Origin: Thermaceae bacterium
GTDB taxonomy: Bacteria; Deinococcota; Deinococci; Deinococcales; Marinithermaceae
Assembly (NCBI GenBank): GCA_027023345.1
Contig: JALVVO010000249.1
Location: 1-6,653, forward strand
Length of the DNA: 6,653 nt
Reading direction: 5' to 3'
Each line of letters opens with the position of its first letter. Position 1 is the stretch's first letter. Both the position numbers and the translations under genes were made by a program. The notes under the pieces were generated by a model that worked only from the letters and a program-made list of their open reading frames with translations, searched no databases and was not told where the DNA came from. Positions 1 to 5,631 of this stretch are shown here, piece after piece.

Positions 1-951
1 CGCAAGGACCTCGACCCGGTCGTTGTAGGGGGTGCTGGTGCCGTGGGCGTTCACGTAGCCCACGGCCTCGGGGTCTAACCCGGCTTCCCGAAGCGCGGCT
101 TCGATCGCGAGCACCGCTCCAAGCCCCTCGGGGTGGGGCTCGGTGATGTGGTGGGCGTCGGCGCTTTGGCCGAAGCCCACGACCTCGGCGTAGATCTTGG
201 CGCCGCGCTTTTTGGCGTGCTCGAGCGTCTCGAGCACCAGGATCCCGGCGCCCTCGCCGAGGACGAAGCCGTCCCGGCTCTTGGTGAAGGGGCGGGAGGC
301 CCGCTCGGGCTCGTCGTTCCGGGTGGAGAGCGCTCGCATCACCGCGAAGCCGCCGATCGCCATCGGGGTGACCGCGGCCTCGGTGCCGCCGGTGAGCATC
401 ACGTCGGCGAGGCCCGCCTTCAGGATGCGGAAGGCGTTCCCCACCGCGTCGGTGCCGGTGGCGCAGGCGGTGACCACGGTGCTCGAGGGCCCCATCAGCC
501 CGTACTTCATGGCCACGTGGCCGCTCGCCATGTTGGCGATGACCATGGGGATGAAGAACGGCGAGAGCCGGTGGGGGCCCCGCTCGAAGTAGACCTTGAA
601 CTGGTCCTCCCAGGTCTTGATCCCGCCGATCCCGCTCCCCACCAGGGTGCCGACCCGGGTCTTGTCGAGGGCCTCGAGGTCGAGCCCGGCGTCTTGGATC
701 GCGAGCTCGGCGCCGACGAGGGCGAGCTGCACGAAGCGGTCGAGCCGGCGGGTCTCCTTCTTGTCCAGGTACGCTTCGACCTCGACGTCGGTCTCGGCGG
801 CGATCTTGACCGGGAGCTTGTAGGCGTCGGGGTCGTAGCGGGTGATGCGCCGGACCCCGCTCTTGCCCTCGAGCTGGGCCCGGTGGAAGGCCTCGGCGCC
901 CACGCCGATCGGGGTCACCGGGCCCAGACCGGTGATGACGACCCGGGGCAT
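1..951 (-). CDS. fabF: Beta-ketoacyl-ACP synthase II (FabF), C-terminus cut off by window edge
   Basis: This is a condensing enzyme of type II fatty acid synthesis. It joins malonyl-ACP to a growing acyl-ACP with loss of CO2, in the cytoplasm. I translated it by hand from the ATG at 951; the frame stays open for 317 codons to position 1, out of about 410 usual for the family. It opens MPRVVITGLGPVTPIG, as FabF does. The nucleophile is Cys163 in VVTACATGTDA, and the first catalytic His is His303 in NAHGTSTP; both numbers equal those of E. coli FabF. The conserved DGFVLGEGAG stretch is at about 229-238. The second active-site His and Lys (near 335-340) lie outside the window. The start is 2 bp after the acpP stop, with only GAGG directly before the ATG, so translation probably depends on coupling to acpP. 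Cys163 with two His rules out FabH. FabF rather than FabB is inferred from its place after acpP and from the N-terminus. Confidence 0.96.
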   Translation of the reverse strand, partial: MPRVVITGLGPVTPIGVGAEAFHRAQLEGKSGVRRITRYDPDAYKLPVKIAAETDVEVEAYLDKKETRRLDRFVQLALVGAELAIQDAGLDLEALDKTRVGTLVGSGIGGIKTWEDQFKVYFERGPHRLSPFFIPMVIANMASGHVAMKYGLMGPSSTVVTACATGTDAVGNAFRILKAGLADVMLTGGTEAAVTPMAIGGFAVMRALSTRNDEPERASRPFTKSRDGFVLGEGAGILVLETLEHAKKRGAKIYAEVVGFGQSADAHHITEPHPEGLGAVLAIEAALREAGLDPEAVGYVNAHGTSTPYNDRVEVLA

Positions 952-953
952 CC

Positions 954-1187
954 TCAGCCTAGGCGGGCCTTGATGAACTCGACCGCGTCGCCGACGGTGC
1001 GGATCTTCTCCGCTTCCTCGTCGGAGATCTCCAGGCCGAACTCGTCCTCGAGCCCCATGATCAGCTCGACGATGTCCAGGCTGTCGGCGCCGAGGTCCTC
1101 GATGAAGCGGGCCTCGGGGGTCACCTTGTCGGCCTCGACGTCGAGCTTCTCCACGATGACCGCTTTCACCTTTTCGAATACGTCCAT
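954..1187 (-). CDS. acpP: Acyl carrier protein
   Basis: This 77-residue acidic protein carries growing acyl chains on a 4'-phosphopantetheine arm and presents them to every enzyme of fatty acid synthesis. The attachment serine is Ser36 in the motif GADSLDIVEL at 33-42. Length, acidity and the helix II recognition sequence after Ser36 are all typical of bacterial AcpP. The ATG at 1187 has a good ribosome binding site, GGAGG, about 6 bases upstream. The gene lies between fabG (35 bp upstream) and fabF (2 bp downstream), as in many bacteria. The 35-bp gap is one of only two real gaps in the cluster and holds a possible internal promoter. That would fit the general need for ACP in large molar excess over the enzymes, though this is inference. 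Confidence 0.98.
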   Translation of the reverse strand: MDVFEKVKAVIVEKLDVEADKVTPEARFIEDLGADSLDIVELIMGLEDEFGLEISDEEAEKIRTVGDAVEFIKARLG

Positions 1188-1206
1188 ACGCTGCCTCCGA
1201 AGGGGG

Positions 1207-1215
1207 ATTCTAACA
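1207..1215 (-). promoter_or_regulatory. Possible internal promoter for acpP-fabF (extended -10)
   Basis: On the minus strand this reads TGTTAGAAT: a TG dinucleotide, one spacer base, then TAGAAT, one mismatch from the consensus TATAAT. It lies in the fabG-acpP gap, with the -10 about 19 bases before the acpP ATG, leaving room for a short leader that contains the GGAGG ribosome binding site. The only -35-like match is CTGACC at 1232-1237, with a long 19-bp spacer. An extended -10 can work with a weak -35. No transcript data are available, so this is a sequence match only. Confidence 0.35.
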
Positions 1216-1222
1216 CGCGCCC

Positions 1223-1966
1223 CTAGTGGGGGGTCAGCCCGCCGTCGATACAGATCGTCTGGCCGGTGATGTAGGCGGCGTCGTCCGAGGCGAGGAAGGC
1301 GACGAGCTTGGCCACCTCCTCGGGCCTGCCGAAGCGGCCGGCGGGGATCTGGGCGAGGTACTCCTTCCGCACCGCCTCGGGAAGGGCGGCGGTCATGTCG
1401 GTCTCGATGAAGCCGGGGGCGACGGCGTTCACCGTGACCCCGCGCTTTGCGTACTCCTTGGCCACGCTCCGGGTGAACCCGACCAGGCCGGCCTTGGCGG
1501 CGGCGTAGTTGGCCTGCCCGGGGGGGCCCAGGATCGCGGATACGCTGGCGATCTGGATCACCCGGCCGGCGCGGCGGCGGATCATCCGCTTGATCGCCTC
1601 GCGGGTGAGCTTAAAGACGGCGGTGAGGTTGGTCCTAAGCACCGCCTCCCACTCCTCGTCCTTCATGCGGATGAGGAGGTTGTCCCGGGTGATGCCGGCG
1701 TTGTTGACCAGCACGCCGAGCCCGCCGAGGGCCTCCTCGGCCTCGGTGACGAGCCGGGCGGGGGCCTCGGGGTCGGCGAGGTCGGCGCCGAGGAGGGCCG
1801 TGCGCCGGCCCTTGGCCTCGATCGCCGCCGCCACCTCCTCGGCCTTCTCCCGGTTTTTCCCGTAATGGACGGCGATATCAAAGCCCCGTTCGGCGAGCTC
1901 GAGGGCGATCGCCCGTCCGATGCCGCGGCTCGCGCCGGTCACCAGCGCGGTCTTCGGCACGCTCAT
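1223..1966 (-). CDS. fabG: 3-oxoacyl-ACP reductase (FabG)
   Basis: FabG is the NADPH-dependent reductase that converts 3-oxoacyl-ACP to (R)-3-hydroxyacyl-ACP in each elongation cycle. The 247 residues form one Rossmann-fold short-chain dehydrogenase domain. Visible motifs are the cofactor loop TGASRGIG at 10-17, NNAG at 88-91, and the catalytic set Asn113, Ser141, Tyr154 and Lys158 in NYAAAKAG. Arg175 in KRGVTVN corresponds to the E. coli residue implicated in ACP docking. PGFIETDM at about 187-194 is also typical of FabG. Short-chain dehydrogenases are a broad superfamily, but this sequence combined with placement between fabD and acpP makes FabG secure. The ATG at 1966 overlaps the fabD stop in an ATGA junction, preceded by a strong GGAGGTGG ribosome binding site inside the end of fabD, so the two are translationally coupled. 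Confidence 0.97.
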   Translation of the reverse strand: MSVPKTALVTGASRGIGRAIALELAERGFDIAVHYGKNREKAEEVAAAIEAKGRRTALLGADLADPEAPARLVTEAEEALGGLGVLVNNAGITRDNLLIRMKDEEWEAVLRTNLTAVFKLTREAIKRMIRRRAGRVIQIASVSAILGPPGQANYAAAKAGLVGFTRSVAKEYAKRGVTVNAVAPGFIETDMTAALPEAVRKEYLAQIPAGRFGRPEEVAKLVAFLASDDAAYITGQTICIDGGLTPH

Positions 1967-2868
1967 TCCGCCACCTCCCTCGCTTCCTCGGGGGCGGTCA
2001 CCGGCTGCGCCCGGACCCCCTCCAGGATGCGTCGGACCATGCCGGTGAGCACGTTGCCCACCCCGAACTCAAGGAACGTTCGGACGCCGGCCCCATAGAG
2101 CGCCTGCGTCACCTCCACCCAGCGCACCGGAGCGGTGATCTGCTCGATGAGGAGGCGCCTGGCCTCCTCCCCCTGGGTGACCGGTCGGGCGGTGACGTTG
2201 GCGTAGACCGGGAAGGCCGGGTCCCGGAAGGAAACCGCCGCCACCTCGCCCGCGAGCTTCTCCGCCGCCGGCGCCATGAGCGGCGTGTGGAAGGGGGCGG
2301 AGACGTTCAAAAAGACCACCCGGGCGCGTTTTTCCTTGAGCCGTCGGGCGGCTTCCTCCACCGCTTCCCTTCTGCCCGAGATCACGGTCTGGGCGGGGGT
2401 GTTGAGGTTGGCGACCCACACCCCCTCCAGGCCTTGAAGCGCCTCCTCGATCGCGTCCAGGGGAAGCTTCAGGACCGCCGCCATTGCCCCCTCGCCCACC
2501 GGCACCGCCTCCTGCATGTAGCGGCCGCGGAGCCGGACGAGGCGGAGGGCGTCCTCGAGCGCAAGGGTCCCCGCCGCCACGTGGGCGGTCCACTCCCCGA
2601 GCGAATGCCCGGCGGCGGCGGCCGGTTCCGGGCCCCCGGCCTCCCGGTAGGCGGCGTAGGCGGCGTAGCCCACCGCGAGCAGGGCGGGCTGGGCGTTCTC
2701 GGTCAGGGTGAGGGTTTCCTCGGGGCCTTCGAACATGAGCTCGAGGAGCCCCGGGAGCACGGCCTCGGCCCGCTCCAGCACCTCTCGGGCGGCCGCCGAC
2801 CCCTCGTAGAGGGCCCGGCCCATGCCCACCGCCTGCGAGCCCTGGCCGGGGAAGAGCGCCGCCCTCAC
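1963..2868 (-). CDS. fabD: Malonyl-CoA:ACP transacylase (FabD)
   Basis: FabD moves malonate from CoA to ACP, making the extender unit used by FabH and FabF. The 301-residue protein starts FPGQGSQAVGMG at 6-17, the family's oxyanion-loop signature. The nucleophile is Ser89 in GHSLGEW, Arg114 in RGRYMQEAVP should bind the malonyl carboxylate, and His194 in APFHTPLM is the catalytic base. NTPAQTVISG at 156-165 and GVGNVLTG near residue 270 also match. The elbow reads GHSLGEW where most family members have GHSLGEY, a conservative change. The start is GTG at 2868, read from a GTGA overlap with the fabH stop. The ribosome binding site is poor (a G-run), so coupling to fabH is likely important. The last 15 or so residues are rich in Ala, Pro and Glu and are probably a flexible tail. 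Confidence 0.97.
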   Translation of the reverse strand: MRAALFPGQGSQAVGMGRALYEGSAAAREVLERAEAVLPGLLELMFEGPEETLTLTENAQPALLAVGYAAYAAYREAGGPEPAAAAGHSLGEWTAHVAAGTLALEDALRLVRLRGRYMQEAVPVGEGAMAAVLKLPLDAIEEALQGLEGVWVANLNTPAQTVISGRREAVEEAARRLKEKRARVVFLNVSAPFHTPLMAPAAEKLAGEVAAVSFRDPAFPVYANVTARPVTQGEEARRLLIEQITAPVRWVEVTQALYGAGVRTFLEFGVGNVLTGMVRRILEGVRAQPVTAPEEAREVAE

Positions 2869-3845
2869 GACGCCCCCCCGTACCAGGTGTGCACCGCCGC
2901 CGCCCAGGTGAGGCCGGCGCCGAAGGAGACGAAGAGCAGGTGGTCGCCGTCCTCGACAAGGCCGCGATCCAGCGCCTCGGCGAGGGCGAGGGGGATCGAG
3001 GCGGTGGAGGTGTTGCCGTACTTGTGCAGGTTCACCACCACCTGCTCCCAGTCGAGGCCGAGCCGCTCGCGGGCGGCGTCGATGATGCGGAGGTTCGCCT
3101 GGTGCGGCACGAAGAGCCGGATGTCGCGCTTTTCAAGCCCCGCCTTCTCGATGGCCTCGAGGGTGGCGGTGTCCATGACCCGCACCGCGAACTTGAAGAC
3201 CTCGCGGCCGTTCATGTAGATCTTGTTGCTCATCCGGGTGCCGTCGGGGAGGGTGTTGGCCAGGGCGGCCATGTGCAGGGCCGAGCCTCCGGAGCCGTCG
3301 GCGCCGAGGACGAAGGAGCGAAAGCCGTACCCCTCCGGCACCCGTCCGACCACCGCGGCCCCGGCGCCGTCGCCGAAGAGGACGGCGGTGGAGCGGTCCC
3401 GCCAGTCGGTGATCTTGGAAAGGACCTCGGCGCCGATGACCAGCACCTTGCGGGCGATCCCCGCCTCCACCTGGCCGGCCGCCTGGGCGAGCGCATAGAG
3501 CCATCCGGGGCACCCGGCGAGGAGGTCGTACCCGGCGGCGTGGAGGCCGAAGCGGTTCTGGACCAGCGCCGCCGTGTTCGGGAAGTAGGCGTCGGGGGCG
3601 TTGGTGGCGACGACCACCTGGTCCACCTCCTTTAAGGCCTCCTCCCCGTAGCGGCGGACGAGGTCCTCCACCGCCTTCACCGCGAGGTCGTAGGCGTACT
3701 CGTTCTTCTCGGCGATCCTACGTTCCTTGATGCCGGTCCGGGTGGTGATCCACTCGTCCGAGGTGTCCAAAAAAGAGGCCAGGTCCTCGTTGGTGAGGAC
3801 CTTTTCGGGAACGTAGGTGCCGAGGGCTAAAAGCCCCGCCGGCAC
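2865..3845 (-). CDS. fabH: Beta-ketoacyl-ACP synthase III (FabH)
   Basis: FabH starts fatty acid synthesis by condensing an acyl-CoA primer with malonyl-ACP. In organisms with branched-chain lipids the primers are usually branched acyl-CoAs; Thermus relatives make mainly iso and anteiso fatty acids, but primer choice cannot be read here. The 326 residues include the catalytic triad Cys112 (LLAGCPGWLYAL), His248 (VPHQANLRII) and Asn278 (YGNTSTASIPLAL). TSDEWITTRTGIKERR at 28-43 is the usual N-terminal signature, with Trp32 and Arg36 at the CoA site. The active-site string GCPGW differs from the more common ACSGF or ACAGF and is as I remember it from Thermus FabH. The start is GTG at 3845, one base after the rpmF stop. 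A GGAGG six bases upstream, inside the end of rpmF, supports this start. Confidence 0.97.
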   Translation of the reverse strand: MPAGLLALGTYVPEKVLTNEDLASFLDTSDEWITTRTGIKERRIAEKNEYAYDLAVKAVEDLVRRYGEEALKEVDQVVVATNAPDAYFPNTAALVQNRFGLHAAGYDLLAGCPGWLYALAQAAGQVEAGIARKVLVIGAEVLSKITDWRDRSTAVLFGDGAGAAVVGRVPEGYGFRSFVLGADGSGGSALHMAALANTLPDGTRMSNKIYMNGREVFKFAVRVMDTATLEAIEKAGLEKRDIRLFVPHQANLRIIDAARERLGLDWEQVVVNLHKYGNTSTASIPLALAEALDRGLVEDGDHLLFVSFGAGLTWAAAVHTWYGGAS

Positions 3846-3846
3846 G

Positions 3847-4038
3847 TTAGGCCTCCGAAACTTCGAGGATCTTCTCGCCCTTGTAGTAGCCGCACTCGGG
3901 GCAGACGGTGTGCGGTGGCTTCAGCGCCCCGCACTGGGGGCAGGGCACGAGCGCGGGCGCGCTTAGCGCGTGGTGGCTCCGCCGCTGGTCGCGGCGCGAC
4001 TTGGAGGTCTTCTTCTTCGGTACCGGGTGCTTGGCCAT
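3847..4038 (-). CDS. rpmF: 50S ribosomal protein L32
   Basis: L32 is a small protein of the large ribosomal subunit. The 63 residues begin MAKHPVPKKKTSKSRRDQRR, the basic rRNA-binding N-terminus typical of the family, followed by SHHAL. Four cysteines, Cys33 and Cys36 (CPQC) and Cys46 and Cys49 (CPEC), form a zinc-ribbon site; L32 exists in Zn-binding and Cys-less forms, and this is the Zn-binding one. The ATG at 4038 has a strong GGGGAGG ribosome binding site. The gene follows the DUF177 gene by 54 bp and precedes fabH by 1 bp, the common yceD-rpmF-fab arrangement. Its own extended -10 promoter and a GC-rich hairpin lie in the 54-bp gap, so rpmF and the fab genes can probably be transcribed apart from the DUF177 gene. 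Confidence 0.98.
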   Translation of the reverse strand: MAKHPVPKKKTSKSRRDQRRSHHALSAPALVPCPQCGALKPPHTVCPECGYYKGEKILEVSEA

Positions 4039-4050
4039 GGTTCCTCCCCT

Positions 4051-4065
4051 GGCCCGGCGCGGGCC
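4051..4065 (-). promoter_or_regulatory. GC hairpin in the predicted rpmF leader
   Basis: This is a perfect inverted repeat with 6-bp arms GGCCCG and CGGGCC around a 3-base loop. On the transcript from the promoter at 4074-4082 it would lie within the first few bases and end just before the AGGGGAGG ribosome binding site of rpmF. There is no T-run after it, so it is not an intrinsic terminator for the DUF177 gene. It could protect the 5' end of the mRNA, affect translation of rpmF, or be a repressor operator. The sequence does not choose between these. Confidence 0.5.
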
Positions 4066-4073
4066 GAAGCGCT

Positions 4074-4082
4074 ATTATAGCA
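4074..4082 (-). promoter_or_regulatory. Promoter of rpmF-fab operon (perfect extended -10)
   Basis: The minus strand reads TGCTATAAT, a consensus extended -10: TG, one base, TATAAT. It sits between the DUF177 stop codon and rpmF. Transcription would be expected to start near 4066-4068, giving a leader of about 30 bases. At normal spacing the -35 region overlaps the last codons of the DUF177 gene and shows no good TTGACA match; an extended -10 often compensates. Matching all eight consensus bases in such GC-rich DNA is unlikely by chance. This probably drives L32 and the fatty acid genes together. Confidence 0.65.
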
Positions 4083-4092
4083 GACCCCTTGC

Positions 4093-4632
4093 TTAGGAAA
4101 GCTCCTTCAAGAGGCCCTCGAGGGCAACGAAGGGGGTGGTCTTCTTGAGCTCGCGCACGTGGCCGCAGTCGGTCTCGTTCAGGTCGGTGCCGCAGACCGG
4201 GCAGAGCCCGGCGCAGTCCTCGTGGCAGACGGTGGTAAGCGGCATCTCCAGTGCGAAGGCCTGGTAGAGGAAGCCGGAGAGGTCGAGCTCGGGCTCGCCG
4301 AAGTAGTAGACCTCCTCGGGCTCCTCGACCAGCCTCACCCCCTCGACCCCCGGCTGGTAGGCGAGGAGGTGCTGGAAGTAGGCGTGGATGGGGACCGGGG
4401 TGGGCTTCAGGCAGCGGCGGCACTCCATCAGGGCCTGGCCGTGGATCTCACCGGAAAGCCAGAACTCGCCGCCCATGTGGGTGACCGTCACCCGCCAGTC
4501 GGCGGGCTCGGCGAGGAGGATCCCCTCGCCCTCGGGCCCGACCCGATCCAGAATGACGCCCTCGGCGCTCTTGCTGCCGGGCTCTTTCAGGATGGGGGCG
4601 AGGTTGATGCTCTGGACGTTGCGCAGGTCCAT
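4093..4632 (-). CDS. DUF177/YceD-family zinc-binding protein
   Basis: This belongs to the DUF177 (YceD) family, encoded next to rpmF in many bacteria. Family members are linked to accumulation of 23S rRNA in E. coli and plants, so a role in 50S assembly is likely; the molecular mechanism is not established. The 179 residues carry a first cysteine pair, Cys71 and Cys74 in MECRRCLKP. A C-terminal cluster follows: Cys136, Cys140, Cys144, Cys147 and Cys156, in the family pattern CxxxCxGLCPxCGxxLN. These probably bind zinc. The frame is open far upstream of 4632, but that part is antisense to rocF. I chose the ATG at 4632 because a near-consensus promoter ends 7 bases before it, because the protein then has normal family length, and because conserved content begins there. 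There is no ribosome binding site before it. Confidence 0.9.
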   Translation of the reverse strand: MDLRNVQSINLAPILKEPGSKSAEGVILDRVGPEGEGILLAEPADWRVTVTHMGGEFWLSGEIHGQALMECRRCLKPTPVPIHAYFQHLLAYQPGVEGVRLVEEPEEVYYFGEPELDLSGFLYQAFALEMPLTTVCHEDCAGLCPVCGTDLNETDCGHVRELKKTTPFVALEGLLKELS

Positions 4633-4639
4633 CGAAGTG

Positions 4640-4668
4640 ATTCTAGGCGCCGTTCGGGCATTTGTCAA
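4640..4668 (-). promoter_or_regulatory. Strong promoter of the DUF177 gene, predicted leaderless
   Basis: The minus strand has a perfect -35 TTGACA (4663-4668), exactly 17 bp of spacer, then -10 TAGAAT (4640-4645, one mismatch). Only seven bases separate the -10 from the ATG at 4632, so RNA should start at or within a base or two of the start codon. That makes the message leaderless, in keeping with the lack of a ribosome binding site. Leaderless genes with a -10 at this distance are known to be frequent in Deinococcota. This is the best promoter in the window and may also feed transcription into rpmF and the fab genes. Confidence 0.8.
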
Positions 4669-4672
4669 GGGG

Positions 4673-4706
4673 TATGCGTTTTCTATGCATAAAGAAAGAA
4701 AAGCGC
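4673..4706. promoter_or_regulatory. AT-rich element with repeats between divergent promoters
   Basis: This stretch is AT-rich in very GC-rich DNA. TATGC occurs at 4673 and again at 4684, 11 bp apart or about one helical turn. TATGCATA (4684-4691) is a perfect 8-bp palindrome. An imperfect inverted repeat pairs GCGTTTTCT (4676-4684) with AGAAAAGCGC (4697-4706), with one extra base in the right arm. The tract lies just upstream of the TTGACA of the DUF177 promoter, where an UP element would sit. It could also be an operator for the adjacent arginase gene; a faint likeness to one half of an ArgR-type box is not enough to claim that. Confidence 0.4.
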
Positions 4707-4731
4707 GATAATCGCCCGGACCGTGCCTCTT

Positions 4732-4740
4732 TGCTAACAT
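4732..4740 (+). promoter_or_regulatory. Possible rocF promoter (extended -10), leaderless layout
   Basis: The sequence TGCTAACAT contains TG, one base, then TAACAT, two mismatches from TATAAT but keeping the key TAnnnT. It ends six bases before the rocF ATG, and there is no ribosome binding site, so a leaderless transcript is again implied. No -35 is evident at normal spacing. It is weaker than the divergent promoter. Confidence 0.4.
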
Positions 4741-4746
4741 GGTTGC

Positions 4747-5631
4747 ATGCAGCGCGTAGCCGTACTCGGGGTGCCGATGGACCTGGGCGCGGGTCGTCGC
4801 GGCGTGGACATGGGGCCGAGCGCGATTCGCTATGCCCGGTTGCACGAGGAGCTTACCGCCCTGGGGTACCAGGTCATCGAGCTGGGCGACCTCGAGGTAC
4901 CGGTCGCCGAGTCGCTCGTCCCCGAGCCGCCGCCCCACCACGCGGGGGCCATCGCCGCCGTATGCCAGCGGCTCTACGAGCGCCTCCTCGCCCTCGACGA
5001 CGCCGTCTTTCCCCTGGTCCTGGGCGGCGACCACTCGCTCTCGATCGGATCGGTCCCTGGCGCCGCCCACGGCGAGCGGATCGGGGTCGTCTGGGTGGAT
5101 GCCCACGGCGACTTCAACACCCCCGAGACCAGCCCGAGCGGCAACGTTCACGGGATGCCGCTCGCGGTCCTCCTGGGCGAGGGCGACTCCCGGCTCGTCG
5201 GGGTGGGGGGCGAGGGGCCCAAGCTGCGCCGAGAGGACGTGGCGCTCGTCGGGGTGCGAAGCTTGGACCCGGGCGAGCGTGACCGCTTGCGGGCTTCCGG
5301 GGTGCGGGTCTTCACCATGACCGAGGTGGACCGCCTCGGCATCGCCCGCGTCGCTGAGGCGGTGATCGAACAGATGCGGGGGCTACCCCGGGTCCATGTC
5401 TCCCTCGACGCCGACGTCCTCGACCCCGAGGTCGCTCCCGGGGTGGGCACGCCGGTTCCCGGCGGCCTCAGCTACCGGGAGGCGCACCTTTTCATGGAGC
5501 TCCTCTCCGAGGCCGGTTTCGTGACCAGCCTGGACCTGGTGGAGGTCAACCCGATCCTCGACCGCCGAAACCGAACCGCCGAGATCCTGGTCGAGCTCGC
5601 CGCCAGCCTTTTGGGGAAACGGATCCTCTAG
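4747..5631 (+). CDS. rocF: Arginase (ureohydrolase family)
   Basis: This cytoplasmic enzyme hydrolyses arginine to ornithine and urea using a two-manganese centre. The 294 residues match bacterial arginase length. Metal ligands are all visible: His96 (GGDHSLSIG), Asp118, His120 and Asp122 (DAHGDFNTP), and Asp221 and Asp223 (SLDADVLDP). Arginase rather than agmatinase is indicated by TSPSGNVHGMPL at 128-139, APGVGTPVPGGLSYRE at 230-245 and DLVEVNP near residue 260. Agmatinase-like ureohydrolases of Thermus act in polyamine synthesis, so a wider substrate range cannot be excluded. The ATG at 4747 places the conserved VAVLGVPMDLGAGRRGVDMGPSAIR-type start correctly at the N-terminus; there is no ribosome binding site. 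The gene is divergent from the DUF177 gene and convergent with the ABC permease, and no arginine gene lies beside it. Its TAG stop overlaps the permease stop. Confidence 0.93.
   Translation: MQRVAVLGVPMDLGAGRRGVDMGPSAIRYARLHEELTALGYQVIELGDLEVPVAESLVPEPPPHHAGAIAAVCQRLYERLLALDDAVFPLVLGGDHSLSIGSVPGAAHGERIGVVWVDAHGDFNTPETSPSGNVHGMPLAVLLGEGDSRLVGVGGEGPKLRREDVALVGVRSLDPGERDRLRASGVRVFTMTEVDRLGIARVAEAVIEQMRGLPRVHVSLDADVLDPEVAPGVGTPVPGGLSYREAHLFMELLSEAGFVTSLDLVEVNPILDRRNRTAEILVELAASLLGKRIL

Noticed and set aside
1220..1231. CCCC-TAGT-GGGG hairpin at the fabG stop, as a terminator
   Set aside because: The 4-bp stem is short, no T-run follows on the minus strand, and such repeats are expected by chance at this GC content.
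133..1269. A 378-codon plus-strand open frame antisense to fabF and acpP
   Set aside because: It lies opposite well-identified genes, has low-complexity Gly/Ala/Arg/Asp-rich composition typical of antisense frames in GC-rich DNA, and matches no family I recognise.
1226..2098. A 290-codon plus-strand open frame antisense to fabG
   Set aside because: It is a GC-driven shadow frame with no recognisable motif and no promoter or ribosome binding site of note.
2287..3219. A 310-codon plus-strand open frame antisense to fabD and fabH
   Set aside because: It lies opposite intact genes with complete catalytic sets, and its composition is that of a shadow frame.
4707..4712. GATAAT as an alternative -10 for rocF
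   Set aside because: It is a good hexamer, but no TG extension or -35 match lies at normal spacing, and a leader of about 28 bases would lack a ribosome binding site. It is kept only as a lesser alternative to 4732-4740.
4633..5151. N-terminal extension of the DUF177 gene across the intergenic region and into rocF
   Set aside because: The extension is antisense to rocF, crosses a strong promoter for the same gene and has no family resemblance; the ATG at 4632 gives the normal length.
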